Shown here one piece after another: positions 1 through 11,489 of a stretch of DNA of 64,000 bases. Below the pieces are notes generated by a model. The model saw only the letters and a list, made by a program, of their open reading frames with translations. It ran no database searches and was not told where the DNA came from. The position numbers and the translations under genes were made by a program. Location: the NCBI GenBank assembly GCA_009760855.2, contig WPIO01000021.1, positions 4,697,501-4,761,500 on the forward strand, written 5' to 3'. The first letter of the stretch is position 1. The number at the start of each line of letters is the position of its first letter. Origin of the DNA: Cristatella mucedo. Taxonomy: Eukaryota; Bryozoa; Phylactolaemata; Cristatellidae.

Positions 1-420
1 GAATCTAATTTCAAAATCAAAGGAGCCAGTTTCTATTCGATTAAAGCAAGAAGATCTAACAGTTACAAGTAGTATTCTAGTAACAAAAACACAACTAGCA
101 AGAGTGTGAAGCTAAAAATGTTGGCATGCAAATAAATTTCAGTGCTAAACAAACAAAAGGCTAATAGAAAAACCGGATTGGGCACAGTTGATTTCCTAAA
201 TAAATTCAGCGGCAGCCGAGAGTTTCACTTGAGATTGATTACCAAGTGGAGTAAAGGGAGCATTTGTTCCAGATCGCAGTCAATACATACCCTGCAGCTG
301 TAGGAATGCAGCCCCTTGTGACTGCTGCTGTGCTTTTTGACTCATTGCTGTGACGATTGTCGTGCTTTTGAATGCGATGAGAGGCCGTTCAACTTGTTGC
401 ACTCATCTCTTTTCAGCCTC
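1..420. other. AT-rich upstream spacer of the carrier gene
   Basis: No convincing coding frame is visible. Near the right end a pyrimidine-rich stretch ends in TTTTCAG (about 410-416), a plausible 3' splice site, so the carrier gene may have an upstream non-coding exon joined at about position 417. Confidence 0.4.
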
Positions 421-427
421 GTGATTA

Positions 428-487
428 ATGCAAGGCGGCTCTATGCCTGGCGATGACCCCCGGTCAAGTGGCACTCAACTCACGTGA
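428..487 (+). promoter_or_regulatory. Upstream open reading frame of the carrier gene
   Basis: ATG at 428 (second in-frame ATG at 443) opens a 19-codon frame that stops at 487. It overlaps the first carrier ATG at 453 in another frame and ends 43 bases before the second carrier ATG at 531. It may lower translation or steer initiation to 531. Seen in sequence; the function is inference. Confidence 0.4.
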
Positions 488-1430
488 CTCTTCACCTTCT
501 TTCGACACAGTGGCCCGAGTTGCTCACGGCATGCCAGCTGCCACGCTCAGCTCGTCCTCGTCTTCCCCACTTCGGAGTCGCAACGCCGACGTCCCCGGCG
601 TCGAATACATCTGTGGCTGGGGTGCCGCGTTTGTGAACATAGTGATTACGTTTCCCCTGTACAAGCTTCTGTTTCGCCAGCAGCTGCATGGTGTGCACGT
701 GCAGCAGGCGTTCTGGCAGCTGCGAGGCGAGGGCATAGGCAAGCTGTACCGAGGCATTCTGCCACCGCTGCTGCAGAAGACCTCCTCGCTGGCCATCATG
801 TTCGGCACGTACGATGGCTACAGGCGACTGCTGGCCGACTTGGCCGTGCCGTCGCCGGCGGCTCGAGACGCCGCCGCGGCCATGCTGGCCGGCAGCACGG
901 AGGCCGTACTGGTTCCGTTTGAGCGCGTGCAGACACTGCTGCAGGACTCCAAGTTCCACGGGCGCCTGCGCAACACGCTGCACTCGCTGGTCGAGCTGCG
1001 GCCGTACGGCGTGCGCGAGTACTATAGAGGCCTCACTGCGGTGCTGGCTCGAAACGGGCCCAGCAACGTGGTCTTCTTCGGACTGCGAGAGCCCGTCAAG
1101 GCGGCCCTGCCGCAAGCCGACTCTCGCGCAGCGCACGTGCTCGAGGACTTTGTCAGCGGCGCCGTGCTGGGAGCAGCCATCAGCACCGCGTTCTATCCGC
1201 TCAATGTCGTCAAGACGCACATGCAGGCGCGCCTCGGCGGCGACATGCCCGGCATCGTAGCCACGTTCCGGATCGTGTTTGCCGAGCGCGACAGGAGCTG
1301 GAGGCGTCTCTTGCGCGGAGTCCATTTCAACTACACCCGATCGCTCATATCGTGGGGAATCATCAATGCCACATATGAGGTGCTGAAGAAGTGGCTCACT
1401 CGAAGCGAGGCCGGCGTGTGGCCTGGCTAG
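453..1430 (+). CDS. SLC25A51: Mitochondrial carrier, SLC25A51/MCART1-like NAD+ transporter
   Basis: A single uninterrupted frame encodes 325 residues. Three mitochondrial-carrier repeats are visible, with signatures PLYKLLFRQQ, PFERVQTLLQ and PLNVVKTHMQ. These degenerate carrier signatures, together with YRGILPPLLQK, EYYRGL and SLISWGIINATYE near the C-terminus, are typical of SLC25A51/52 (established knowledge: import of NAD+ across the inner mitochondrial membrane). Six membrane helices are expected. The first 26 residues are Ser-rich and look unlike the family; starting at the second in-frame ATG (531) gives 299 residues, close to the usual length of about 297. A short upstream frame (428-487) overlaps the first ATG and ends before 531, which favours 531 as an initiation site. 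Intronless in the coding part. A polyadenylation signal lies at 1590. The reverse-strand open frame is a shadow. I am confident of the family; the start is open. Confidence 0.93.
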   Translation: MTPGQVALNSRDSSPSFDTVARVAHGMPAATLSSSSSSPLRSRNADVPGVEYICGWGAAFVNIVITFPLYKLLFRQQLHGVHVQQAFWQLRGEGIGKLYRGILPPLLQKTSSLAIMFGTYDGYRRLLADLAVPSPAARDAAAAMLAGSTEAVLVPFERVQTLLQDSKFHGRLRNTLHSLVELRPYGVREYYRGLTAVLARNGPSNVVFFGLREPVKAALPQADSRAAHVLEDFVSGAVLGAAISTAFYPLNVVKTHMQARLGGDMPGIVATFRIVFAERDRSWRRLLRGVHFNYTRSLISWGIINATYEVLKKWLTRSEAGVWPG

Positions 1431-1499
1431 AGGCTCCTCGTGCGAGTGCAATGTTTGCGTGAGTGCCGTGCGAGTGTGAGCGCGGGTGGTGCCTGCCTG

Positions 1500-1519
1500 C
1501 CCCCCCCCCCCCCCCCCCC
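1500..1519. repeat. Poly(C) tract in the carrier 3' UTR
   Basis: Twenty consecutive C residues lie about 70 bases after the stop codon. The length may vary between individuals or be a sequencing approximation. Confidence 0.9.
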
Positions 1520-1589
1520 GCGGTGTGGCGTTTTATCCAGAACTTTAGCTCATGGACGTGCTAGCAGTAGACTGCAGCTGACAGCTCTT

Positions 1590-1595
1590 AATAAA
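1590..1595 (+). terminator. Polyadenylation signal AATAAA of the carrier gene
   Basis: A canonical AATAAA hexamer lies 160 bases after the carrier stop codon, on the same strand. It is the first such hexamer downstream of the gene. Confidence 0.6.
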
Positions 1596-1599
1596 AGGT

Positions 1600-2840
1600 A
1601 ACTCCACGCCCAGTTGGTCGATGCAGTCAGATTCAGATGGTGATCGATCGATCGATCGATGTTGGTCGATGCATCAAGCAAAGCTTCTTTCTAGGCAGCC
1701 GTTGACTGCATGTTGGTGATGTTTACAGCTCTTCGCTAGTGCCGGCCATAAGCAGTTCCGTGGGGCGGGCGGCAGCTATGTGAATGCTTCCATCGCTGGC
1801 ATAAATGAACCAGTACCAAACTCAAATAGCAGCAGAGCTTGTTTGGCTTTACCGATTGACGATGATTTCGGCAATCGCAGTTGTGTGCATCACAACCTGA
1901 GCTTATTAAGACTCTCTGAGTCGCCAGGTTCGGCCAACGCTCCTTTTAATGGCCTTCGGGAGACTATGTGAGAGAGCTGATGCATGTATCTTGCTGTGCT
2001 ACGACCGACACGCAAGTTTGGCCACGGCCGTGCTGTCTGCACCGGTGGCTATGCTATGGCAAGCGTGCTCAGCCCTCCTCTCCCTGGGTGGGATGGTTGT
2101 GCGCTCTTGTTGCTGGCTGGAAGGCCCTGCTGTATCAGAGAACTCTCTTTCCTTTCCAGCCAGGTCCTCTCTGAGTGTCTTCTCAGAGTGCGCTGCTCTC
2201 ACTCTCTTCCTCTCAGCTCCTAATTGCCTCTTCTCACTCAGCAATACGAAACTCGGGAGCGTAGGTTGAGTCACACTCTGTGTGCTATAGCAAAGTAACA
2301 GTAGGTTGGTGTATCTAGCAACGGCCTTTCGCATATCAGGGCAGAAGAGCCTTAGCGGCTATCACCGAGCTCGAAGTATGCATTACAGAACTGCCTGCTT
2401 CACGACTGCCTAGTCGAGCTAAGCCCAAATGTTTTTGTGCTGCAGTTAGTGTTGGTGTCCAAGCATTGCTTTATCAACAGAATCAGGGTAAGCGCAGATT
2501 GCTCATTTAAGTTTCCACCCATGATTAGAGTGTAGCCAGAAATCAAATCCTGCAGTTTCCCACAAAAGTTTAGGCATGCATGAGCTTGCGAATGCAGGTG
2601 CAGATGCAGAGTTGACAGAGCTGGACTGGCAGTAGCTCACAGCTACTAAGAGTGGCAGCGGTCTACAGGGCTGTCCGATTGCCACCGTGACAGCTTTGTA
2701 AGAGCTTTGTCGGAAGTTCATTTTTGTAGCTTTCAGGAGCAAGACCGAAGTATAATCATGGTGCCTCGTGTTTAGTCGAAAAGCAGGAACAGAGCTTGAC
2801 TTCCCCCATGCCCATTCGGACCAGAGCCAGCCCCCTATAA
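1600..2840. other. Intergenic spacer, no gene recognised
   Basis: Holds a short (GATC)n-like run (about 1642-1660) and a small fragment resembling the tail of SINE family B on the - strand (about 2339-2372). Several open frames of 60-110 codons overlap on both strands with no recognisable domain. Confidence 0.4.
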
Positions 2841-2842
2841 GT

Positions 2843-2987
2843 ATTATATATAATTCATTTGTTTAGTGTCCTAAGAGAGCTTAATCTCTATTCAGGCGAT
2901 TCACATATGCCTCAGGTCCTGAGCCCACGATCTCAGCCAGACCTGGGTAGGGGCAAGCACCTTAACCACTAGGCCAAACCAGCTCGG
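2843..2987 (-). mobile_element. SINE family A, tRNA-derived with LINE-like tail
   Basis: Read on the - strand it starts with a tRNA-like head and ends in the GCGCC...GGCGC-type tail seen at the 3' end of the local LINE. Compared with the better copy at 51751-51890 it has point changes in box A and the tail. It lies directly upstream of a LINE fragment. Confidence 0.65.
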
Positions 2988-3019
2988 CATTTAAATTGCC
3001 ATCGAACGGACCTCGTTTG

Positions 3020-3768
3020 AGGGGCTTGTTTAGATAAGAATACCACGTCTAAGTTGGTCCATGCATTCGTGACATCCCATCTCGACTTCTGGAACTCACT
3101 GCTTACTGGCCTACCGGCATGTGCGATCAGGCGATTGCAGCTGGTACCAAACTCCGCAGCTAGGCTTGTCTGTCGTGAACGTCACCGTTGCTACATCACA
3201 CCACTTCTCGCCGACCTGCACTGGCTACCGGTCAAGCAACGCATCGAATTCAAGGTTTTGTCGCTCACTTTTAGGTCACTTCATTCTTTGGCTCCAGCCT
3301 ATCTCTCAGGTCTACTCCCCCACCAGGCCAAGCATCGTACCACCCACTTTTCGGAATCCAACAGTCTACCAATACCTCGTACAAACCTCAAGTTCTTTGG
3401 AGACCGTGCATTCAGTTCGTATGCTCCCAAAGCCTGAAACTCCCTCCCGACTTGCGTCAGAACATCCCCAGACTTGACCACATTTAAAAAGAGCTTAAAA
3501 CACACCTATTTAGGACAGCATTTAGTGGGTCCCTGTGATTCGTCCTTGATGTGCTTATGCGTGCTGACACTGTGCATGCTGCCACTAACCACATTTGCAT
3601 GCTGACCCTGTGCATGTCACCCCTAACCATGTTATTCATTTAGTTGATCAAGCATGATATTACTCACCATTCAATTGCATTTCCCTTTGCAGCAAATGTA
3701 AAGCGCCTAGAGAGAGATCTAGAGTTCTCTGAGGGTGCTTTATCAAGTGCATTATTATTATTATTATA
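3020..3768 (+). mobile_element. CR1/L2-like LINE, 5'-truncated copy
   Basis: Encodes the C-terminal part of the reverse-transcriptase protein: thumb-like residues such as LVHAFVTS, LDFWNSLLTGLP, LHWLPVKQRI and FKVLSLTFRSLHSLAP. The frame is broken several times near the end (for example a stop where other copies read KAWNSLP). The non-coding end carries a hairpin (GCGCC...GGTGC) and closes in (ATT)n at about 3751-3768, the typical 3' end of CR1/L2 LINEs. A dead insertion. Confidence 0.85.
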
Positions 3769-4439
3769 ACTCTATAAATGAGCTAGCGTAATCAATTTAG
3801 ATGCATCTTTTCCATGCACTAGGTGCCGCCCTCTTAAAGTGCATCCTCCAAGCTTCACCCGAATGCTACTGTTCGGACGGAGTACCTCACTGACTGGGCC
3901 AGTCTCGTCACACCTGCACATAGATATACTGACACGTGTCTGGTAGCTAGCTCACCATTGCCAGAGTACAGAGCCCACGCTGATGCTTAATGGCGACCTA
4001 ACAACGCCGTGCGCTGTCCTACTCACTACTGCCAACTGCCGACGACGGCCTCTCCTATAGTAATGTAAGTAATAGAGGTATTCTCGTAATTTTGCTGCAA
4101 ATATCTTCAGGATTAATGCGGTGAGTGCTCGATAACCTGTAGTTCACACGAGAATATCCTGGACCCTCGTTGACCTGGAGCTTACCGAAGCTATATCCTA
4201 GCAGATTCATTTTGCTGTCTGTCATAGTCAGCCAGAGAATCGATTCTTTTGAACTTAAGAAAATTCGTAGCGTTTATATTTATTTCATCGGCGCTCTGAT
4301 CCCGATTTGACTTCCAGCACATCAAACTCAAGATGACCCATGCTGCGTGTGCTGCCGACAATCAATCGCACCTAGATGGAAGGGATTTTTCTCGCATTTT
4401 TTGCGATAAAGCCAACTTAGTAAGTATAGGTTAGCGTAG

Positions 4440-5190
4440 TGCTACTTTGAAATTGGAAAGCTTAACCCTCAACGTGGTCTAGGCCAGCGTATTTCCAATT
4501 ACCTCTTTACTCAACCTGAATGACCTGTTTCAAAGTGACCTTTCACTAGATACCACTTTTAGCTCCACAGTCAAATCTCTCTACTTTCAGCTACGTAAAA
4601 ATTACATTATATTCGTGCTTAGATAAGGATACCATAGCCAAGCATACCATGCAGTTGTAACATCCCGTCTAGACTTCAGTAACTCACTACTCGCAAGTCT
4701 TACTGCCTTTGAAAAAAGACGCTTAGAGCTGTTGCAAAGCTCAGTTGCTAGACTTGTCGGTCATGATCGTAGAAACATCTGTTTGACGTCACTTCTCACC
4801 AAACTGAACAGACTACCCATCCAACAGCGTATCGATTACAAGGCATAACATTCCACTCAATTCATTTAGATGTGCCTCTTACCGACCTCGAATCCTTTGG
4901 AGACCGTGCCTTCAGTTCCGTTGCTCCCGAAGCCTCAAACTCACTACTGTACCAACTGACATTAGGATGTTCCTAACTTGTAAAAGGAGCAAACAACCTT
5001 GTTCTGCGTTAATACGTCCACCATTTGCTCCAACCGTACTAATTGTGCTTAATGCACTTATGTATGCTGAAATCGTTCATGCTATCAAAAATAAATTGAT
5101 AAACATCCTTCCAGCATTTGTAAAGTGCTTAGAACGAGATCAAGTTTTCTTATGTTGCAATACAAATATAATATTATTTTTATCATTACT
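4440..5190 (+). mobile_element. Old, strongly diverged CR1/L2-like LINE 3' fragment
   Basis: Alignable by eye to the younger copies: the equivalents of the segment 'aaatctgcctattttcagct', of the CNSLLTGLP region, and of the tail 'gtaaagcgcctagagagaga' are all recognisable but carry many substitutions and stops. The tail ends at about 5180 in an AT-rich stretch. Confidence 0.65.
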
Positions 5191-5694
5191 TAATTGGAAG
5201 CCAGCTAGTGTTTGCCATCACGTTTTGCTTGGGAGTAGCCGAATTTTTGCGTACAGTTTAGCTTGGTATCAGGCCCGGGAATTTACCCATTGCACACTTA
5301 AAGCCGGTAAAAGGAAGGATGTCCAACCTCAAACCGCGTGAGGAATCGCCTTAATTTTGGCACTCTGAATGGCAGCAGCAGCATCAGTACCAGCTTTTTC
5401 TGAGCATAGTATTGCTGAAATCAACTTTTGCCACATCAGTTATCTTGCAACTTACGAAGAAAGAAGGTATGACATCTAGTCGGTGGAGCAACTACCAACA
5501 TATAGCAACTCTCAAAGCAGTCATTGTTCCTTGTGCTAGTCTGACCTGACATTTGCTTGGCACATATGGAATTACAATGCTTTGAGTAGTATGATCGGTA
5601 CCATGTTTGGCGATTTTCTCCACCATGTGTAGCTAAGAAGGTGCTTGCTGAACTGTTTTGACTTTCCATTGAAGTCGTTTGTCTATCACCATTG
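5191..5694. other. Spacer, no feature recognised
   Basis: AT-rich sequence with open frames of about 110 codons on the - strand but no known domain or splice context. Confidence 0.3.
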
Positions 5695-7118
5695 ATGGTA
5701 AAGTACATAACTGTGTCGACCTTGGCTGACATATTGCCACCACAGACATCTGTTGACGCTTTTAGCACCGAATTTCGTGCATTGACTGACTCACTGTCTC
5801 TTATGGCTCATGTGCATGGCCCTACCCACATCAAGGGTCACACACTCGACCAGATTTTCTCATACAACTGCACTTTGTCATCAATTATTACCAAATCCTG
5901 CTTATCTGACCACATGCAGATCTCATTCAATCTACAGTGTGTGCCCACATCCTCCTCTAAAATAACCTGTGAATCGCGAAACCTCAAGACCCTTGACATC
6001 GATGCTGTCCGTGCGAGAATATCTGCTATGCGGATGATACTCAGTTGTACCTTTGCTTTGATCCCTCCCAGCCTTCGAGCACCTCAAATTCTCTAAACTC
6101 ACTTGCTGCATGCATTGATGACATCCGCACATGGATGGCAGCAAATTTTCTAAAACTAAACGATGACAAAACTAACTTACTAGTTATGGGCAAACCGAGT
6201 GTGATTCAGAGATTGGAAAGGCTGTCTCTCAAAATTGGCTCTGCCAGCATATCTCCTGTCGAATCAGCTCGAAATCTAGGTGTCATATTCCAAAGCAACC
6301 TCTCGTTTGACGACCATATGAGCTCCACGGTCAAATCTGCCTATTTTCAGCTTCATAATATTGCTAAAATTCGGGCTTGTTTAGATAAGGCTACCACGTC
6401 CAAGTTGGTCCATGCATTCGTGACATCTCGTCTCGACTTCTGCAATTCACTGCTTACTGGCCTACCTGCATTTGCGATCAGGCGATTGCAGCTGGTGCAA
6501 AACTCCACAGCTAGGCTTGCCTGTCGTGAGCATCGCAGTTGCCACATTACTCCACTTCTTGCCGACCTGCACTGGCTACCAGTCAAGCAACGGATTGACT
6601 TTAAGGTTTTGTCGCTCACTTTTAGGTCACTTCATTCTATGGCTCCAGCCTATCTCTCCGACATACTCCTCCATCAGGCCAAGCATCGTACCACGTGCTT
6701 TTCGGAATCCAACAGTCTAGAAATACCTCGTACAAACCTTAACTCCTTTGGAGACCGTGCATTCAGTTCGTATGCTCCCAAAGCCTGGAACTCCCTCCCG
6801 ACCTGCGTCAGAACATCCCCTGACCTGACCACATTTAAAAGGAACTTAAAAAACGCCTGTTTAGGACAGCATTTAGTGGGTCCCTGTGATTCGTCCTTCA
6901 CGTGCTTATGCGTGCTGACACTGTGCATGCTCCACTAACCACATTTGCATGCTGACCCTGTGCATGTCACCCCTAACCATGTTATTCATTTTGTTTGTTT
7001 TTCAAGCATGATTTTACTTACCATTTAATTTCATTTCCCTTTGCAGCAAGTGTAAAGCGCCTAGAAAGAGATTAAGTTCTCTGAGGGCGCTTTATCAAGT
7101 ACATTATTATTATTATTA
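5695..7118 (+). mobile_element. CR1/L2-like LINE with internal deletion (endonuclease end joined to RT active site)
   Basis: The first part (5692-6020) encodes the end of an APE-type endonuclease (FVHGPTH-like and TLDQIF followed by SDH). At about 6020-6027 it jumps straight to the reverse-transcriptase active site YADD (codons 6027-6038), in a different frame; the fingers and most of the palm are missing. From YADD the frame stays open to 6938 and covers the rest of the RT and the C-terminal domain ([43 protein letters not shown]). The 3' hairpin and (ATT)n tail end at about 7118. It is the best preserved 3' part in the window but cannot be autonomous. Confidence 0.88.
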
Positions 7119-7590
7119 TCTGCCGTAAGTATGCCGTTAGTGTTGGTTAACTACTTTTTGGGTGGGAAGTGAACTCCAAGATTCTATAGAGTATAACATA
7201 ACATTATAATATGACATTCAAGATATTAGTGTCCAAGATATTAATTACAACAGACTGTCAACAGTGAGACTCGGTGCATGCATTCTCTTAAAGATAGGCA
7301 CTCCGATAGGGCAAACTTCCGGCAACCCGATGGGAATGGTGAGAACTTGTTCAAGTGTCACAAGACCAGCCGTGTATCACTTAAGGTGAAGCTGAGAAAT
7401 ATATATCAGTGTCTTACACATTTGAAAAACACTCAATTCAATCGCCAGCTGTATGACCGAAACCGTAAAGCTCATTTGTGGCAAACGTTTGTCTCCTCGC
7501 CGACAGGGGGCATCGCCTGCAGATTTACTCGTGAATGAGCATGCCGGATGGCAAGCTGGACTGCATGCTCTTCAGCCCTGCTGCGATTAA
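7119..7590. other. Spacer, no feature recognised
   Basis: AT-rich; one 86-codon open frame (7278-7538) has no recognisable domain. Confidence 0.3.
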
Positions 7591-7591
7591 A

Positions 7592-7664
7592 TATAATTCA
7601 TTTGTATAGCGCCCTAAGAGAACCTAATCTTCGTTCAGGCGCTTCACATATACCATGGGGCTCG
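7592..7664 (-). mobile_element. SINE family A, tail fragment
   Basis: Matches the tail and box B region of family A (on the + strand: 'aattcatttgtatagcgccc', then 'gggctcgagcc'), but the tRNA head is missing. It abuts an old LINE tail. Confidence 0.55.
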
Positions 7665-7965
7665 AGCCTTGGTCAAAAGTCCAACATTCGGTTTCCTTTA
7701 GGCTCAGTCCTGGCTCGACGTCTGGTATGCTCAGTCATATCCTGATTTGACGACGTTAAAAAAAACCTAAAAGCTGGCCTGCTCAAAACCTCTGCTCCGT
7801 TCACATCCATGGTCTTTTGCTGTGTTGGCGCATGCTGAAATTGTGCAAATTGTGCTAAAAAAAAAGCAGTTGACGTGCTTCCTTTTCAGCGCATGTAAGG
7901 TGTCGAGAAAGAGACACGGTCTCTAAACGTTTTTTAATTAAAATTATATTTATTACTGTTATTAT
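7665..7965 (+). mobile_element. Very old LINE 3' end
   Basis: Weak but collinear match to the end of the local LINE: a phenylalanine-lysine codon run equivalent to 'acatttaaaaagaacttaaa', the 'gctgaaattgtgc' motif, and a tail with 'cgagaaagagacacggtctc' before an AT-rich end. Confidence 0.4.
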
Positions 7966-8313
7966 TATTGCCTGTGTCATTGTTATGTTTGGTGGGATGC
8001 GCACCTGGCCGAACTTGCCTGCTGCGGTTGTGGCATCCTCGAGTGCTCATTCGAGACACGATTGGCCGATCGAGGCCTCACGTGACTGCCTCCATTGCAC
8101 TGCATCGCCATTTGCACTGCATGGCCTGCATTGTCTTTGGCATGCTTTTCAGGCCTCTCGGTACCTGCGAGTGATTCCCTGCGACCGTGCTTCCGAGGAA
8201 GTGCCGCCGCGGCACGCTTGCTGCCCCACGCTTGCTGCCCCTAGTTGACCGACCGACAGCCGAGACACGTTCCTGTTGCCGCCGTCGCACTCTCGTCAGG
8301 TCGCGGAGGAGGC

Positions 8314-11300
8314 ATGGAGCTGCACCCGATCCTGGAGCGCGACAGCGCCGGCCCGGCGCCCGGCCTCTGGCACGTGCTGTCGGCCGTCGGCGATGCGCCG
8401 TCGATGCGCGTGGGCCACACCGCCACGCACGTGCGGCTGCCCGGCGACGAGACTGGCAGAGGCAAGGTGTACTTTATCGGCGGAGCCGACCCCGATCGCG
8501 CATACGGCGACGTGTGCGTCCTCGACCTGGACCGTCTGTCCTGGGATCGAGTCGACGAGCCGGGCGACGCCGCACCGTCGCCCGGCGCCGCCGTCAGCGG
8601 TGCGGGCGCGGCGACTGCCTTCGCCTCGGGCTCGGTCTTTCGGCCGCGCTATGAGCACGTCGCCTTCGTGCCCGCCTCACTGCCCACCGAGATATTCGTG
8701 CTGGCCGGCGCCGACAAGGTCCACAATCTCGAGGACGATGCAGCAGCCGCCGGTGGCGGCCTGTCGGTGCAGTCGTTCGACGTCGTGACGCTCAGGTGGC
8801 GCACGGTCAAGGCCGCCTCCGGATCGGCGCAGCCGCCGTCGGCGCGCACGCATCACGCCACCGCCGCCTTGGGCGACTGCTGCTACCTGTTCTCCGGCGG
8901 CCACAGCGGCGCCGAGGCCGTCGGGGACAGGCGCGTGCATCGCTTCGACGCGGCTGCCCGCTCGTGGTCGGCTCCGGACACACGAGGCGAGCCTCCGTCG
9001 CCTCGGCACGGCCACGCCCTTGCCGTCACTGCCGACGGCACGCTGTACGTGCATGGCGGCATGGCCGGCCCCAAGCTCTACGACGACCTGCATGCCCTCG
9101 ATCTATGTGCCTCGTCGCCGTCATGGAAGCCGGTCGGCGGCCGCCGCAAGGCGCGGCGGCCGGCCGCTCGCGCCGCCCACTCGGCGGTGGCCATCGGCCA
9201 GCGGGTCTACGTGTTCGGTGGCATGAATGGCACTGGCGAGGCGCTGGACGACCTGTGGCAGTTCGACGCCTGCAGCGGCGCCTGGACCGAGTTGGCCGTC
9301 GCTCTGCCGCCGCCCGCGCCTCGGCTCGACTTCGCTGCCTGCCTTGTTCCCTGGACCGCGGCCTCGAGCTCAGCCGACGAAGCGAGCGAGTCAGCAGCTG
9401 ACGTCACCGCGTCTGCCGCGGAATCGTCCGCCGCTGCCGCTGTGGCTGCCATCGCCCTGGGCGACGATGCCGTGTGTGCCAAGAGTGCTCCGGAAGTGGG
9501 TGAGTCCTTTAAGGAGGGTCTTGGTGCTCTGTTTCTGAGTGGCGTATTTATCACCAGTGCCGGCTTCACCTGTTGCCATGTACACGTGACAGTGTGAGCA
9601 TGCAATGCCGTTTATTCATGCGCAGACCGTGCATGCATGCATACATGCGAGGCCTGCCCTGGCATGCGTCTGATATGCCTTATTTTCTCTTATTTGTGTA
9701 ATATATTTGGAAATACGAGTGTAAATACGAGTATAAGTACCTGTAAAGGGGAACTGGTGAATTCATGCCTGCCGATGTAGTGCTGGTACTTGATCGCTGT
9801 CAGAATGACTGAAAAAAATTGACTTGCATAGGCTTCTGCCCTGTCGTTGCCCAGTCGTAAGTTGCTTGCACTTCACTTGGTCTGTGATGCCGGTAATGCA
9901 TTCTTGAGGTACCCGAATATAGTAACAGGCCGTTGGCCTGGCTTGGCTTAGCCTGGTAAACTGCCGTGTCCCCACCACCTCTGTACTCGTGTCCCCTCGC
10001 TTGCCTTCCTCCATCCATCTAGGTGTACAATGATTAACAGCAGCTATGCCAGCGATATGTGAAGACAAGCTTCCGGCCCGCAGTGGCCACTGCAGGATCC
10101 GGGCACATGCCAGATGATAGTATCACCATTGGTCAAACTTGCTATCACAGCTGTTCACTTGAATTTTACCAGTAAGCTCTGTAGAATGTGCAGGCAGTGA
10201 TCGTGCTTGCATAGACAGGCGGCTTCAACCACTGGCAACAGTCAGTCGAATCCATCACGTGAAGCACTGCAACGATTGTTCCGTTATAATCAAGATGCTG
10301 CTCGGTATCTAGCAGGGCCCCATAACAAAAGCTCGCAAGACAAAAGCGTGCCGACAAAAGCACACATTGCTTGCAAAATTACTCGCAATGCTAGCAACCC
10401 CGACAAGTGCATGTGCCCAAGTACAATTTTTCGTTAATATACAAGTGTATGATGTAATTGATTTAACTGACTTTCTGTTTTACAAATCAATTACTGTCAT
10501 ACCAAAGAGAAATAAATATTGCATTGTTACAAATGTTGTGGAAAAAAACAGTATTATGTCCAGTTTCATCAAGCTTTGTGGTTTCTTGCTATGGTACAAC
10601 AATAAGAATAGAAATCATATCAAAATTAAATTAATAATAACTATTTAACGGTTGGCCTAAAGTGCAATTAAATGTTGAAGTTGGCAAATTAAAAATCAAA
10701 TTAACCAGTGAAACCTATACACGAATAGTTCAATGTTTATCCATGTACTTCATAAAAAATTAAATTTGATAATTTGTGCATGACCTGTGAACCTTAAACT
10801 GTGCCGTTGAGAAGACTTTGTAGCGATTAGATTTAAAGTGATTTATGTGATACGATATACTGTTACTATTTAAAATTGTTTATACTGTTTGAAATTGAAA
10901 TACTGTTGAATGTTTTCAGATTTTATGTAGTACTTTTTAATAGAAACTAATTATGAGTATATCTTTAAACTAGCATCCATTAGAATTAATTTTTGCATGC
11001 ATTTTGTCGGCTCTCCTTTGACCTATGTGCTTATTTCGGGTTACCATCTCGCAGGGATGTGTTTCCCACCGGCTTCGTAGGCCCGAAATTTTTAGCAAAG
11101 CAAAAATTTAGCTGCCATACAATATTAATTTCAGCTTCCGTAGTGTTAATTGCATGTCAAGTTCATAGTTACACGATAGGAGATATATTGGACAAAGGCT
11201 GCAATCGTGCCTGACTCGTGACCTCGTGCCTGACTCGTTTTAATGCAAATTGCAGGGTGGCAGAGTGCTCTTCACGGCAGCCGCTTCAGCTTCATATTTT

Positions 11301-11423
11301 GTTTCAGGTGCCGGTGACGTTGTGCCCAAACCGGCTACCAGCCTTCTTCTATTGATCAATGGTGGCATGGATACACAGGGCGAAATATTCGATGACACCC
11401 TTGTCTTCAAATTGCCATCTTGA
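8314..11423 (+). CDS. RABEPK: Kelch-repeat protein, Rab9 effector p40 (RABEPK)-like; exons 8314-9499 and 11308-11423
   Basis: Two exons joined give 433 residues. Exon 1 encodes a kelch beta-propeller with the family's repeated motifs: RVGHTATHV, VYFIGGADPDRAYGDV, FRPRYEHVAFVP, SARTHHATAA, CYLFSGGHSGAEAV, PSPRHGHALAV, LYVHGGMAGPKLYDDLHALD, AAHSAVAIGQRVYVFGGMNG and PPAPRLDFAACLVPW. A GT donor follows base 9499 (phase 1). An AG acceptor at 11306-11307 opens the last exon, which supplies the final blade (INGGMDTQGEIFDDTLV) and a stop; that blade is a specific match to the C-terminus of Rab9 effector p40. Known role: Rab9 partner in endosome-to-trans-Golgi transport, cytosolic and endosomal. Odd points: low-complexity Ala/Ser inserts near residues 90-115 and 350-395 make it longer than the usual 372 residues. 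The start at 8314 (MELHPILERD) is the first ATG and matches the family N-terminus; a CAG acceptor at 8299 suggests an upstream non-coding exon. Confidence 0.92.
9500..11307 (+). other. Intron of the RABEPK-like gene
   Basis: Begins GTGAGT and ends TTTCAG. It interrupts the coding sequence just before the last kelch blade. GC-rich coding sequence gives way abruptly to AT-rich intron; no repeat of the main families was recognised inside it. Confidence 0.85.
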
Positions 11424-11489
11424 AAATACAGACTGCATTGCTCTACTTGACTACTTGTTTCATAGGTTAATAGCGATTATACGTTTGTC

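Noticed and set aside
492-1451. 319-codon open frame on the - strand opposite the carrier gene
   Set aside because: Shadow of the SLC25A51-like gene; no domain, and the + strand match is specific.
8245-8313. 23 extra N-terminal codons of the kelch gene
   Set aside because: This extension begins with TTG, not ATG. The ATG at 8314 matches the family N-terminus, and a splice acceptor lies between.
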